64,000 nucleotides of DNA from Tyzzerella sp. An114 (GTDB lineage Bacteria > Bacillota > Clostridia > Lachnospirales > Anaerotignaceae): NCBI RefSeq assembly GCF_002161055.1, contig NZ_NFLT01000001.1, forward strand, positions 328,745 through 392,744. The letters are read 5' to 3'. Below, in pieces: positions 44,223-53,314 of this stretch. The notes under the pieces were generated by a model. It saw nothing but the letters and a program-made list of their open reading frames with translations. It was not told where the DNA came from and searched no databases. Within the stretch, counting starts at the first letter, position 1. The number at the start of each line of letters is the position of its first letter. A program made the translations under genes and the position numbers.

Positions 44223-44576
44223 TTAAAAGAAAGCATTTTCTATATAATTAAAGTATACATTTTTATCCAAAATCATAACCTCTGCAACATCAAATCTAAA
44301 ATTTGTGTCATAAAACTGATTTTCAGATATATATAACATAGCTGTATCTTTAATATGTTTTTGCTTTCTAATATCAACAGCCTCTCTAGGAAGTCCCATA
44401 ACAGGATTTATGCGGGTTTTAACCTCAACAAAGGCTATTGTATCATCTTTTTTTGCTATTATATCAATTTCACCACATTTTTTTCTGAAATTCCTCTTAA
44501 GAATTTCATAACCCTTTTTTAAAAGTTGTCTTTCTGTTACATCTTCACCAAAAGAGCCTATATTATTATTTTCCAT
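44223..44576 (-). CDS. YraN-family endonuclease-like protein
   Basis: A 117-residue UPF0102 protein of the restriction-endonuclease-like superfamily. It shows GSFGEDVTERQLLKKGYEIL and the nuclease core CGEIDIIAKKDDTIAFVEVKTR, the D-x(n)-E-x-K pattern. Its biological role is not well known. It follows rnhB by 9 bases, the usual order, and has only a weak ribosome site, as expected for translational coupling. Confidence 0.92.
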   Translation of the reverse strand: MENNNIGSFGEDVTERQLLKKGYEILKRNFRKKCGEIDIIAKKDDTIAFVEVKTRINPVMGLPREAVDIRKQKHIKDTAMLYISENQFYDTNFRFDVAEVMILDKNVYFNYIENAFF

Positions 44577-44585
44577 ACTATAATA

Positions 44586-45356
44586 TTATACCTTTATGAG
44601 ATTTTTAAGAAAACTTTTTCTATGTATAGGGCATATTCCATATTTTTTAATAGCCTCTATATGTTCCGCAGAACCATAGCCCTTATTTTTTTCAAAATGA
44701 TATTCTGGATATAATTTTGAATACTCCTCCATCATTCTATCTCTTGTAACTTTAGCAATTATGCTAGCAGCACCAATCGAAAGACTTTTAGCATCACCTT
44801 TTATAATACCTTTCTGTTTAAATTCTATATTAGGTATAGTGACAGCATCAGCAAGAACAAAGTCCGGCTTTACAGATAAACTTTCAAGAGAATTTTTCAT
44901 AGCTTTATATGTAGCCTGTAAAATATTTATATCATCAATCTCTTTAGCTGTTATAACTCCAAAAGAATAAGCAACAGCCTCTTTTATTATTATATCATAA
45001 AGCTCATTTCTTTTTTTCTCAGAAAGTTTTTTTGAGTCATTTATACCCATAATACGGCAATCTTTAGGAAGTATAACAGAAGCAGTGACAACAGGACCTG
45101 CCAAAGGTCCACGCCCCACCTCGTCAACTCCTGCAATAAACTCAAATCCTTCATTGTAAAGCTCTTTTTCATATACAAGAAGATTTTCTATTCTTTCTTT
45201 TTCAACTTCAAGGGCTTTAATTTTCTTTTTATAGCTTTCTATTATATTTATAACGCCTTTTCTCTCATCATTCCCATATTTTAAAAAGAGCATCTCTATA
45301 TTTTCAATGGGACATAATTCAAATTCTGATTTTATATCACTTATTGAAACAGACAT
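44586..45356 (-). CDS. rnhB: Ribonuclease HII
   Basis: Removes ribonucleotides or RNA primers from DNA:RNA duplexes. The 256 residues include about 70 N-terminal residues forming a helical extension typical of Firmicute RNase HII, then the catalytic start GVDEVGRGPLAGPVV (Asp-Glu), INDSKKLS, and the later aspartates LADAVTIPN and GDAKSLSIGAAS. AAAGGA precedes the ATG. Confidence 0.95.
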   Translation of the reverse strand: MSVSISDIKSEFELCPIENIEMLFLKYGNDERKGVINIIESYKKKIKALEVEKERIENLLVYEKELYNEGFEFIAGVDEVGRGPLAGPVVTASVILPKDCRIMGINDSKKLSEKKRNELYDIIIKEAVAYSFGVITAKEIDDINILQATYKAMKNSLESLSVKPDFVLADAVTIPNIEFKQKGIIKGDAKSLSIGAASIIAKVTRDRMMEEYSKLYPEYHFEKNKGYGSAEHIEAIKKYGICPIHRKSFLKNLIKV

Positions 45357-45423
45357 ATACTCAATCCTTTCTACAAAATTATATACTTAAATGTCAACTA
45401 TGTAAACATTATAAAACAAACAT

Positions 45424-45450
45424 AAAAGACTGTATATGTTACAGTCTTTT
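45424..45450 (-). terminator. Hairpin upstream of rnhB
   Basis: Stem AAAAGACTGTA/TACAGTCTTTT with a five-base loop. With the hairpin at 45589-45628 it brackets a possible gene remnant. Confidence 0.65.
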
Positions 45451-45462
45451 AATTATTAATTA

Positions 45463-45582
45463 TTATTCACATTCATAATACTCACAATATTCACCATAGT
45501 TAATAGTAAATATATCATAATCATTAATTTTATAGTAAAAATAAAGTTTATCTTTTTCAGTATCATAATAATTAATTATAAA
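45463..45582 (-). pseudogene. Possible C-terminal remnant of a small gene
   Basis: An open frame of about 39 codons without a plausible start codon runs from just after a stop to a TAA at 45463. Its translation ends NYGEYCEYYECE and is rich in Y, D, E and K, unlike random AT-rich translation. It is flanked by terminator-like hairpins on both sides. It may be the 3' end of a deleted gene; AT-rich chance coding cannot be excluded. Confidence 0.3.
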
Positions 45583-45588
45583 TTATAT

Positions 45589-45628
45589 AATAACCCTCTA
45601 CAATTTAATACAATTATAGAGGGTTATT
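45589..45628 (-). terminator. Intrinsic terminator after the YlbF-family gene
   Basis: Long stem AATAACCCTCTA/TAGAGGGTTATT with a longer A/T inner part, just downstream of the YlbF-family stop codon. Confidence 0.8.
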
Positions 45629-45637
45629 AAAATACTA

Positions 45638-45997
45638 CTAATTAATACTCTTGAAAAAATCCATATCTATTGATATATTTTCACCAAGCATTTTATAAAT
45701 TTCAGAAACCAATGTAATTAATTTTTTTTCACTTTCAATGAAGTTACTGCATAATTCATTTTCTGATACTTTATCATATAATTTATCAACACGCTGTTCT
45801 TCTTCTTTAGAAACACTATTTTCAGATAATCTTTTTAATTCTATTTCTGTTTGTAAAATTCTAAAGTCATCAACGATTTTCTTAATTTCGGGATTTTCCA
45901 AAAGTTCTTTATGATATTTACAATATTCTTTATACTCTTTACTTTCATTTACAGCATTTGAAAGTTCCAAAACCAAATTTTTAATATTATTATCCAA
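45638..45997 (-). CDS. YlbF-family protein
   Basis: A 119-residue all-helical protein of the YlbF/YmcA family (KEYKEYCKYHKELLENPEIKK). In Bacillus, YlbF, YmcA and YaaT form an Fe-S complex that tunes RNase Y and affects sporulation and competence. Here it is 4 bases after the RNase J gene, so a link with mRNA turnover is consistent with its position. The single cysteine-rich features of the Bacillus complex are not conspicuous. Confidence 0.82.
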   Translation of the reverse strand: MDNNIKNLVLELSNAVNESKEYKEYCKYHKELLENPEIKKIVDDFRILQTEIELKRLSENSVSKEEEQRVDKLYDKVSENELCSNFIESEKKLITLVSEIYKMLGENISIDMDFFKSIN

Positions 45998-46001
45998 GGC
46001 T

Positions 46002-47672
46002 TTATACCTCCGTAATTATAGGTAAAATCATAGGACTTCTCTTTGTTCTCTGCCACAAATAGTTTTTCAAAGTATCTTTTATAAGACCTTTTATATAACT
46101 CCAACCTGTAATATGTTTTTCTTCACATTTCATCAAAGCTTCTTGAACAACAGCCCTAGCTTCTTCCATAAGTTCCTCTGCCTCACGAACATAGACAAAT
46201 CCTCTTGAAATAATATCCGGTCCAGCAAGAACCATTCCTGTTTCTTTTTCCATAGTAACAACAACTATCATAAGACCATCCTGTGACAGATGTTTTCTGT
46301 CACGAAGAACAATATTTCCAACGTCTCCAACTCCAAGACCGTCAACAAGAACTTGACCTGCCTGTACAGTACCATTTACTTTAGCATCATTCTTTGTTAT
46401 TTCAAGGACATCGCCTATACTCATAATAAACACATTTTCTTTTTCAATACCCATTGAAACAGCCAAATCTCTATGGCTTACAAGGTGAACAAACTCACCA
46501 TGAACAGGCATAAAATATTTAGGTTTTATAAGAGCAAGCATAAGTTTTAATTCTTCCTGTCTAGCATGACCGGAAACATGAATGTCTGCCATACCTTCAT
46601 AGACAACATCTGCACCTTTTTTGAGAAGCTCATTTATAACTCTTGAAATATTCTTTTCATTTCCTGGTATAGATGAAGCACTTATTATTATTTTATCATC
46701 TGGTTTTATCTGAACTTGTTTATGTTCATTAGAAGCAATTCTTGAGAGAGCAGACATAGTTTCTCCCTGACTTCCTGTTGTTATAATAACAAGCTGTTCA
46801 TCTGTATAATTTTTAATATCGTTTATATCTATCAAAACTCCTGCCGGAATACTTAAATATCCAAGCTCTGTTGATGTTTTAACAGCATTAACCATACTAC
46901 GGCCTATAATTGCAACTTTTCTTTTGTATGTGTGAGCAGAATTTATAATCTGCTGTATGCGGTGTATGTTAGATGAGAATGTTGCAACCATAATTCTGTT
47001 TTTAGGAGTTTCCTCAAAAATCTGGTCAAATACACGACCTACATTTTTTTCAGACATAGTAAAACCTTTTCTCTCAGCATTTGTTGAGTCACTGAGAAGA
47101 AGTAGAACACCCTGTTTTCCAAGCTCTGCAAATCTGTGTATATCCATAATATCGCCATCAATAGGTGTATAATCTACCTTAAAGTCTCCTGTATGAACAA
47201 TAACACCTAAAGGAGTTGTTATTGCAAGAGCAACAGCGTCAGCTATACTGTGATTTGTGTGTATAAATTCAACTTTAAACTGTCCAAGTTTTATCGTTTC
47301 TCCGGGTACTACTGTATGAAGGGTTACTGAATTGAGAAGGTCATGTTCACGAAGTTTGTTTTCAAGAAGTCCAAGAGTGAGCATAGTACCAAAAACAGGT
47401 ACATTTATGTCCTTTAATACATAAGGCAACGCTCCTATATGGTCTTCATGACCATGAGTGAGAACAATTCCTCTGACTCTATCTATATTTTTTTGTAAAT
47501 ACGATGTATCAGGTATTACAAGGTCTATTCCCAGCATATCATCTTCAGGGAAAGCAAGACCGCAGTCTATAACTATAATATCGTTATTATATTCTAAAAC
47601 TGTCATATTCTTTCCGATTTCCTGAAGGCCGCCAAGGGATATAACCTTTAACTTTTGTTTTTTTGAAGCCAA
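46002..47672 (-). CDS. rnjA: Ribonuclease J
   Basis: Metallo-beta-lactamase exo/endoribonuclease central to mRNA decay and rRNA processing in Firmicutes. The 556 residues include THGHEDHIGALPY (H73-H78), HTGDFKVDY, the beta-CASP domain with SDSTNAERKG and ITTGSQGE, and HVSGHARQEEL. The start is a TTG at 47672, 5-6 bases after GGAGGTG, giving MASKKQKLKV. A long leader without genes lies upstream. J1 versus J2 cannot be told from one copy. Confidence 0.95.
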   Translation of the reverse strand: MASKKQKLKVISLGGLQEIGKNMTVLEYNNDIIVIDCGLAFPEDDMLGIDLVIPDTSYLQKNIDRVRGIVLTHGHEDHIGALPYVLKDINVPVFGTMLTLGLLENKLREHDLLNSVTLHTVVPGETIKLGQFKVEFIHTNHSIADAVALAITTPLGVIVHTGDFKVDYTPIDGDIMDIHRFAELGKQGVLLLLSDSTNAERKGFTMSEKNVGRVFDQIFEETPKNRIMVATFSSNIHRIQQIINSAHTYKRKVAIIGRSMVNAVKTSTELGYLSIPAGVLIDINDIKNYTDEQLVIITTGSQGETMSALSRIASNEHKQVQIKPDDKIIISASSIPGNEKNISRVINELLKKGADVVYEGMADIHVSGHARQEELKLMLALIKPKYFMPVHGEFVHLVSHRDLAVSMGIEKENVFIMSIGDVLEITKNDAKVNGTVQAGQVLVDGLGVGDVGNIVLRDRKHLSQDGLMIVVVTMEKETGMVLAGPDIISRGFVYVREAEELMEEARAVVQEALMKCEEKHITGWSYIKGLIKDTLKNYLWQRTKRSPMILPIITEV

Positions 47673-48036
47673 AAAAACACCTCCGTTTCTAAATATAAAT
47701 TAAAAAAATACCAAAAATAAAACCACCGTTCGTTTTTTGTCTGCTAAATATAATTATTCCAAAAAAAATCTTTTTTAAACACAAAAAATATTCAATAAAT
47801 ACATCTTGAAGGGATATTACCATAAAAATTTCCGCAGATAAAATCCATGATTTCTTTATCTATAACAGCAGTCCAAACACGAAAATAAACCTGTCTTAAA
47901 CAGGCTATTTTCTAAAATTAAAATATTAAATTTTCAAAATAAATTTATTCTCTGTTTTTCACCGCACATATAGAGAAAAAATCCATATTTAATATTTTAA
48001 AATATATATTTGCCAAAGTTGCCTTTGGAAAATTTC
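47673..48036. other. 364-base region without a gene upstream of RNase J
   Basis: AT-rich spacer holding the 5' leader of the RNase J gene and the 3' end of the DUF1292 transcript. A short hairpin CCAAAGGCAACTTTGG (near 48013-48028) may be a weak terminator for DUF1292. A small hairpin CCTGTCTTAAACAGG lies near 47898-47912. No convincing small gene or named RNA was found. Confidence 0.5.
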
Positions 48037-48342
48037 TTATTCGTCAATTTCAACATCATATTCTTCGCCCATAGCACTGAATATGTCTGCTACTTCATCA
48101 AATTCATCATCATCCTCAACAAGAGCGTATGTTACATCATCTCCTGCAAGAGAAACTTCTTTAAGAATAACAGCCTCTGACTCCTCATCGTCAATATATT
48201 CACTTTCAACAACAAGAAGGTATCTGTTTCCTTTATGTTCAGTGTTATCAATTATAGCGAATTCTATTTCTTCGCCAGTGTCTTCATCAGTCATTATAAC
48301 TGTTTCAAATTCTTCGAATTCTTCTTCTTTAAAATCTGCCAT
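48037..48342 (-). CDS. DUF1292-family acidic protein
   Basis: A 101-residue very acidic protein (FKEEEFEEFETVIMTDEDTG; IFSAMGEEYDVEIDE) of the DUF1292/UPF0473 family, which is conserved next to ruvX and ireB in Firmicutes. Function unknown. AAAGGAG lies upstream of the ATG. It follows ruvX by 27 bases and is the last gene of the ireB-ruvX-DUF1292 unit. Confidence 0.93.
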   Translation of the reverse strand: MADFKEEEFEEFETVIMTDEDTGEEIEFAIIDNTEHKGNRYLLVVESEYIDDEESEAVILKEVSLAGDDVTYALVEDDDEFDEVADIFSAMGEEYDVEIDE

Positions 48343-48369
48343 ATAAATTCTCCTTTGCTGTTTTATATT

Positions 48370-48792
48370 TTATTTATTTCCATCAAGAAAGCCCTGTAAT
48401 ATATGGACAGCAGCCATCTTGTCAATAACATTTTTTCTTTTTGCTCTTGAAAGGTCCGCCTCAAGAAGTGACCTTTCAGCGGCTATTGTACTCATTCTCT
48501 CGTCCCATAATATGACAGGTATATTTTGAAACCTTTTTTCAAGTCTTTCTTTAAAAGCTCTTGTTTTTTCACATCTTGGACCTTCTGTGTTATCCATGTT
48601 CTTTGGAAAACCAAGGACTATTTTTTCAACTTCATATTGTGAAATAATTTCAGCGAGACGTGCAAGACTTTTTTTGTATTCGTTCTCATTTGTTCTTCTT
48701 ATTATTTCAACCCCTTGAGCAGTCCAGCCAAAAGGGTCACTTATGGCAACACCAATAGTCTTATCACCATAATCTAATCCAAGTATTCTCAA
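48370..48792 (-). CDS. ruvX: Holliday junction resolvase-like nuclease RuvX (YqgF)
   Basis: RNase H-fold nuclease, 140 residues, implicated in Holliday junction resolution and/or rRNA 5' maturation. It opens with [19 protein letters not shown], whose first aspartate is catalytic, and has [13 protein letters not shown] and [12 protein letters not shown]. The start at 48792 is a TTG giving MRILGLDYG, the standard N-terminus, 5 bases after AAGGTGA; the in-frame GTG nine bases upstream overlaps that site. Confidence 0.9.
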   Translation of the reverse strand: MRILGLDYGDKTIGVAISDPFGWTAQGVEIIRRTNENEYKKSLARLAEIISQYEVEKIVLGFPKNMDNTEGPRCEKTRAFKERLEKRFQNIPVILWDERMSTIAAERSLLEADLSRAKRKNVIDKMAAVHILQGFLDGNK

Positions 48793-48807
48793 AAATATCA
48801 CCTTAAA

Positions 48808-49068
48808 TTAAAAATTTTTATCAAGATAGTCTTTTACAAGTTCCTCAAGAAGCTCATCTCTATCAAGTTTTCTTATAAGTACACGGGCATTGTCATAACT
48901 TGTAATATAAGTAGGGTCTCCAGAAAGAATATATCCAACAATCTGGTTTACAGGATTATATCCTTTTGCCTTTAAAGCAGCAGTAACCCTTATTAATATA
49001 GCTTTTGCCTCGTTCATAGTTTCTTTATCAACAGCACTAAACTGTTGTGTTGCGTTTAAGTCTTTCAT
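48808..49068 (-). CDS. ireB: IreB-family regulatory phosphoprotein
   Basis: An 86-residue UPF0297 protein, with [20 protein letters not shown] and [22 protein letters not shown]. In enterococci IreB is a substrate of a PASTA-domain Ser/Thr kinase and influences cephalosporin tolerance. GGGAG lies upstream of the ATG. The order ireB-ruvX-DUF1292 is conserved across Firmicutes. Confidence 0.94.
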   Translation of the reverse strand: MKDLNATQQFSAVDKETMNEAKAILIRVTAALKAKGYNPVNQIVGYILSGDPTYITSYDNARVLIRKLDRDELLEELVKDYLDKNF

Positions 49069-49212
49069 ATTATTTCACTCCCAACTAAAAAGCCTTTTTA
49101 TTTCGCCGACTTTACTTCACAAATTATTATCCTATAAAAATAATAATATAAATCTTCTGTTAATGCAAATATATTTTCGTTAAGATTTAATTACAAAATA
49201 CTAAAATCTGTC

Positions 49213-50508
49213 TTAAAAATTACAAAATGCAATTAAATCTTCTCCTTCTATTCCTGAAACTTTAACATCTAATATTTCATTTGAAATATTTTTTTCAGAT
49301 TTAGCTAAAACTTTTATATAGTTTCCTGTGTGTCCCTCATATATATCTTCTTTTACATTTCTTTCAAAAAGAACTTCCACATTTTCACCTATATATTTTT
49401 CCATAAAATCTTGGCACATTTTATCACTTATAGCTATAAGTTTTCTACTTCTCTCCTGTTTTACAGAGTTTAAAAGCTGGTCTTTTCTCTCTGCTGCTGG
49501 AGTGCCTTTTTTAGGTGAGTATGGGAATACATGTATCTTTGAAAATCCTACTTTTTCGGCAAAATCACAGCTTTCCTTAAAGTCCTCCTCAGTCTCTCCC
49601 GGAAAACCTACAATAATATCTGTTGTTATTGCTACATCAGGCATATATTTTCTCAAAGTACAAACAGCATCATAATATCTTTCTGTTGTATACTTTCTAT
49701 TCATAGCCTTTAAAGTTTTATCACAGCCACTTTGTAATGACAAATGGAAATGATGACAAACTTTAGAGAGCTTCACTATCTCTGACACAAATTCTTCTGT
49801 TATTATATTAGGCTCTATTGAACTAAATCTTATTCTTTCAATGCCTGAAACCTCATGAACCTTCTTTATTATGCCTAAAAGGTCAATATTTTTAATATCC
49901 TTTCCATAGGAAGCAACGTGTATTCCTGTCAAAACAATCTCTTTAAATCCATTATCAGCAAGAACTCTCACTTCCTCCATAATATCTTCTGGGTCTCTAC
50001 TTCTTATAGGGCCTCTGGCATAAGGAATTATACAGTATGAACAGAACTGACTACATCCATCCTGTATTTTCAAATAGGCTCTTGTCCTATTTTTAAGTTT
50101 ATGAATTTTAAGATGCTCAAATTCTCTCTCATGCATTATTCCAGAAACATGATTTTCCGGTTTATTATCATGATAGTTTTCAACTATATCAACAATTTCC
50201 TTTCTGTCCTTTGTTCCTATAACAATGTTTACACCTTCTATTTTCATAACATCATCAGGAGCTGTCTGAGCATAACAACCAACAACAGCAACAACAGCTT
50301 CAGGGTTTTGTCTTTTAACCTTTCTTATAAGCTGTCTTGATTTTTTATCACCGAAATTTGTAACAGTACATGTATTTATAACATATACGTCTGCTATGTC
50401 ATCTATTCCTACAATATTATATCCTTTTTCTTCAAAAAGTTCTGCAATTGCCTCACTCTCATACTGATTAACTTTACAACCGAGGGCATAGCTGGCAACA
50501 TTTTTCAT
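49213..50508 (-). CDS. mtaB: tRNA t6A37 methylthiotransferase MtaB
   Basis: Radical SAM enzyme adding a methylthio group to N6-threonylcarbamoyl-A37 of tRNA. The 431 residues comprise the UPF0004 N-terminal domain with cluster cysteines (ALGCKVNQYES, NTCTVTN, VVGCYAQ), the radical SAM motif CSQFCSYC in GCSQFCSYCIIPYARGP, and a C-terminal TRAM domain (EVLFERNVKEDIYEGHTGNY). GAGGTGG precedes the ATG. It is followed by a 144-base gap before ireB. Confidence 0.95.
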   Translation of the reverse strand: MKNVASYALGCKVNQYESEAIAELFEEKGYNIVGIDDIADVYVINTCTVTNFGDKKSRQLIRKVKRQNPEAVVAVVGCYAQTAPDDVMKIEGVNIVIGTKDRKEIVDIVENYHDNKPENHVSGIMHEREFEHLKIHKLKNRTRAYLKIQDGCSQFCSYCIIPYARGPIRSRDPEDIMEEVRVLADNGFKEIVLTGIHVASYGKDIKNIDLLGIIKKVHEVSGIERIRFSSIEPNIITEEFVSEIVKLSKVCHHFHLSLQSGCDKTLKAMNRKYTTERYYDAVCTLRKYMPDVAITTDIIVGFPGETEEDFKESCDFAEKVGFSKIHVFPYSPKKGTPAAERKDQLLNSVKQERSRKLIAISDKMCQDFMEKYIGENVEVLFERNVKEDIYEGHTGNYIKVLAKSEKNISNEILDVKVSGIEGEDLIAFCNF

Positions 50509-50541
50509 TATTCCACCTCATTCACAAATTATAAAGGGGTA

Positions 50542-51342
50542 TCAAATGACACCCTTTTCTATAAATTTCTCTATTTCTTTAACAACACCACATTCATTAT
50601 TAGTATGGCTTGTAACAAAATTTGCACGTTCTTTTATTTCATCAACAGCATTTTTCATTGCAAAACTGTAATATACTTCGTCAAACATTTCCAAATCATT
50701 GAAATTATCACCAAATACAGCAGCCTCATCTTTGGCAATACCCATATTTTCAAGTATTTCTCTAACAGCTTTACCTTTTGATACACCTTTTTTCATAATA
50801 TCAATACAGTTAAATCCTGAAACAGCAATATCTGTTTTATCTTTAAAATTAGTTTCAAGGAATTTTTTAACCCTTCCTGAATAAGGATTATCGTCAAGTA
50901 TTGATACTTTCAAAATATCATCATCAATATCAATAAGACTATCAACAAGTCTTACATTGTATCCAAATTTTGGATTTGACAGCATATCAACTGTCTCAGG
51001 GTCTGTTGTGTATATATAATCCTTACAACATAATATTATGCCCATACCACCATGTTCTGTGCATTTTAAAACTATATACTGCCACAATTCTTTATCCATA
51101 AAGCTGGCATAAATTTGTTTGTTGTCATATACAACATAAGAACCATTTTCTGAAATAAAAACCATATTTTTTCCATATTCACCAAAAATAGTTTTTAAAC
51201 TGTTATACTGTCTTCCACTGGCAGCACAAAACAATACATTTTTTTCATTCAAATACTCAATAGTTGAAAATACTGATTTATCAATTTCCTTTTTATCATC
51301 AACAAGAGTACCGTCCATATCACAAGCAATAAATTTTATCAT
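50542..51342 (-). CDS. Cof-type HAD-superfamily phosphatase
   Basis: A 266-residue haloacid-dehalogenase hydrolase of the Cof/IIB group. The nucleophile motif is ACDMDGTLVDD near residue 7, motif II AASGRQ, and motif IV VFGDNFNDLEMF with the metal aspartates; a mobile cap domain lies between. Such enzymes dephosphorylate sugar phosphates, FMN or other metabolites; the substrate cannot be read from sequence. It starts 4 bases after the upstream unknown gene. Confidence 0.92.
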   Translation of the reverse strand: MIKFIACDMDGTLVDDKKEIDKSVFSTIEYLNEKNVLFCAASGRQYNSLKTIFGEYGKNMVFISENGSYVVYDNKQIYASFMDKELWQYIVLKCTEHGGMGIILCCKDYIYTTDPETVDMLSNPKFGYNVRLVDSLIDIDDDILKVSILDDNPYSGRVKKFLETNFKDKTDIAVSGFNCIDIMKKGVSKGKAVREILENMGIAKDEAAVFGDNFNDLEMFDEVYYSFAMKNAVDEIKERANFVTSHTNNECGVVKEIEKFIEKGVI

Positions 51343-51346
51343 ATAA

Positions 51347-51904
51347 TCACCTAAATCTCAAAAATAATGGGAGTATTTTTATTGCCACACTATATTCTTT
51401 TCCAGATATCCAAACAACATAAGGTCTAAGCCTTTCCCATTTTTTAGATTTTGTCTCTGTAATAGCCAATATCTGCTCAATTTCTCCCAATTTTGTTGAT
51501 ATTTCCTCTTTCTCTCTGATAGTTATATTTTCCATCATTCCAATATCAATTATTATATCGGAAATACTTTCTGTGCTATCAAATTTATCTTCAATATCTT
51601 CAGAACGAAGATAAAACTCAAAAAGTCCCTCATTACTATAACCGTTACCCTTAAACATTTCAAGTCTTTTTACAAGTTTTTGAACATTCTCCATATAAAT
51701 AGATGTGGCTTCAATATTACCGCTGTAAGGAGAAATAACAGCTAAATCGTCAGCTATATTCTGAATTTTATCAATATATCTAAAAAGTATGTGATTAAAA
51801 AGTTTTTCCATTTTATCTTTATCATGAGAGTATTCTCCCAAAATCATTTTCGCCTTGCGTATATCTTTATCTACTGACTCAACAATATTAAAATCATTAT
51901 CCAT
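51347..51904 (-). CDS. Helical protein of unknown function
   Basis: A 185-residue protein I do not recognise. It looks wholly helical: DIRKAKMILGEYSHDKDKMEKL, then an amphipathic middle, an acidic segment (EDIEDKFDSTESISDIIIDI), and an ILAITETKSKKWERLRPYVV segment that ends in a short hydrophobic tail IKILPLFLRFR. No signal peptide or clear membrane helix. The start at 51904 follows AGGAGGTG; the longer open frame is not supported. Co-transcribed with the HAD phosphatase. Confidence 0.7.
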   Translation of the reverse strand: MDNDFNIVESVDKDIRKAKMILGEYSHDKDKMEKLFNHILFRYIDKIQNIADDLAVISPYSGNIEATSIYMENVQKLVKRLEMFKGNGYSNEGLFEFYLRSEDIEDKFDSTESISDIIIDIGMMENITIREKEEISTKLGEIEQILAITETKSKKWERLRPYVVWISGKEYSVAIKILPLFLRFR

Positions 51905-51982
51905 ACAGCCACCTCCTAGGTTTATAGTATACCACAAAATCTTACAATATGTTTTTAAAAACCCTATTTTAATCAAAAAAAT

Positions 51983-52004
51983 AGGGATACTTTAGAGTAT
52001 CCCT
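51983..52004 (-). terminator. Intrinsic terminator of the BFD-like gene
   Basis: Nine-base stem AGGGATACT/AGTATCCCT followed by ATTTTTTTG on the minus strand; a second inverted repeat CCCTATTTT/AAAATAGGG follows it. Confidence 0.85.
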
Positions 52005-52010
52005 GAAAAT

Positions 52011-52196
52011 TTATTTATATTCCTTAACTATATCTTTAAAAACAGCCTTTGCATGTTCTTTACATTTTTTACAGTCAGTAGCTATTTTGATTTCTTTTTT
52101 TAAGTCTTTCCAGTCTGTTGTTCCTTTTTCAACAGCCTTTATTATTTTGCCAACGGTTATACCATAACAACTACATATAACTTTATCTTTTTTCAC
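52011..52196 (-). CDS. BFD-like [2Fe-2S]-binding protein
   Basis: A 61-residue protein with the bacterioferritin-associated ferredoxin pattern: CSCYG near residue 8 and DCKKCKEH near 41, four cysteines for a [2Fe-2S] cluster, with helices between them. Stand-alone BFD-like proteins in anaerobes probably transfer electrons or iron; the partner is unknown. AGGAGG lies upstream of the ATG. It has its own terminator. Confidence 0.85.
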   Translation of the reverse strand: MKKDKVICSCYGITVGKIIKAVEKGTTDWKDLKKEIKIATDCKKCKEHAKAVFKDIVKEYK

Positions 52197-52249
52197 GGCT
52201 TTCCTCCTACAAATATTTTATTTATAAAAGTATACCATATCACTCAACT

Positions 52250-53077
52250 TTATTCAATACCTTTATCAATTTCCTTTGCTCTTTTACAAGCTAAAATTAT
52301 ATCTTCCATAGTATCGGCAGAAATCATAAAACGACTATTATGACAGAACTTTAAAGTCTCTATTGATGTTATATCAAAAAGCTCATCTTTTGTTTTTCCT
52401 GCCCATTCTTTTGGAAAATTAATTCTAGGTTCTTTGTCTTTTTTGCTTTTAGGTATAACCTGAGCATTAAAACCTCCTCTATCAGAAGGAAAAACAACAA
52501 ACTCTGCATCAGTATCAACAAGAGCCTGTTTCCAAGGTATATATCTTGGAAGTATAGCTATTTTATCACTAGAATTTTTATAACAATCTACAACAATACT
52601 TTTTCCTCTCATAAGTGATTTTGTATATTCAAATTTTTTCTCAAGTATTGTTTTAGCAAACTGAACAGCTTCAAAAAAGCATTCATCTGATGTTTTTTCA
52701 GAATCCCAAGGTGGATTAAAAGATGTTATTATATCTGAAATATCATTGCCACAGCCTGTATTGTCATCAAGGTCAATAGGCTCAATAAATTTTTCATCAA
52801 AAAATCCTGCCTCATCTCCCAAAATATCACAACCAAACTTTCTCCATAAAAGTCCAAAGGAAGCGTAAGGGGTTCCACTTTCTCTTACAGGTGAATTTTC
52901 TTGATGATGGTCAAATTCTCCAAAACCTATATCATAAATTATTCCATCAAAATTTTCAGGCACAACAAATCCTCTTTCAACATTTATATTTGGAAAAAGT
53001 ATCTTTAAAAGTGCTGTTGAAAAAACATCATCAGCATGAAATTTTCCTCCATGGGTAAAACCCTTATCAGTATTCAT
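52250..53077 (-). CDS. MYG1-family metal-dependent hydrolase
   Basis: A 275-residue protein of the MYG1/UPF0160 family, related to DHH phosphoesterases. It has the N-terminal HGGKFHADDVFSTALLKILF, YDIGFGEFDHHQE and FNPPWD motifs, with clustered His and Asp residues as metal ligands. Eukaryotic homologues are reported as 3'-5' RNA exonucleases; the bacterial role is unclear. GAGGG lies 6 bases upstream of the ATG. It is divergent from the dehydrogenase gene. Confidence 0.9.
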   Translation of the reverse strand: MNTDKGFTHGGKFHADDVFSTALLKILFPNINVERGFVVPENFDGIIYDIGFGEFDHHQENSPVRESGTPYASFGLLWRKFGCDILGDEAGFFDEKFIEPIDLDDNTGCGNDISDIITSFNPPWDSEKTSDECFFEAVQFAKTILEKKFEYTKSLMRGKSIVVDCYKNSSDKIAILPRYIPWKQALVDTDAEFVVFPSDRGGFNAQVIPKSKKDKEPRINFPKEWAGKTKDELFDITSIETLKFCHNSRFMISADTMEDIILACKRAKEIDKGIE

Positions 53078-53173
53078 ATATAAACCCTCATTTCCATTAT
53101 TTCATATTTTATATGCTAATGATTACTATACCACATATTCGTTTTTTTAAAAACATTATAAATATTTGTTTTA

Positions 53174-53202
53174 TTGACATACTTTTTTTATTGTGCTACC
53201 AT
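53174..53202 (+). promoter_or_regulatory. Promoter of the L-2-hydroxyacid dehydrogenase gene
   Basis: Consensus -35 TTGACA (53174-53179), 17-base spacer and -10 TACCAT (53197-53202), giving a leader of about 130 bases. Confidence 0.65.
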
Positions 53203-53260
53203 TCTTTAAAAGAAATTTTTAACATAATTTTGGAAGGCATAATATAAATAATAAATATAA

Positions 53261-53314
53261 AATAAAAATCCGAGAACTGTATTATACCTTAAATTCAGTT
53301 TTCGGATTTTTATT
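53261..53314 (+). terminator. Terminator hairpin inside the ldh leader (candidate attenuator)
   Basis: A 19-bp stem (arms 53261-53279 and 53296-53314, one G-U pair, 16-base loop) ends in a T-rich stretch only 30 bases before the ldh start codon. The only plus-strand promoter seen is upstream of it, so it should lower or gate ldh transcription. Confidence 0.75.

Noticed and set aside
47810..47930. Short minus-strand frame ending SRCIY upstream of RNase J
   Set aside because: About 39 codons with its first ATG late, no ribosome site, and AT-rich context; not enough to call a gene.
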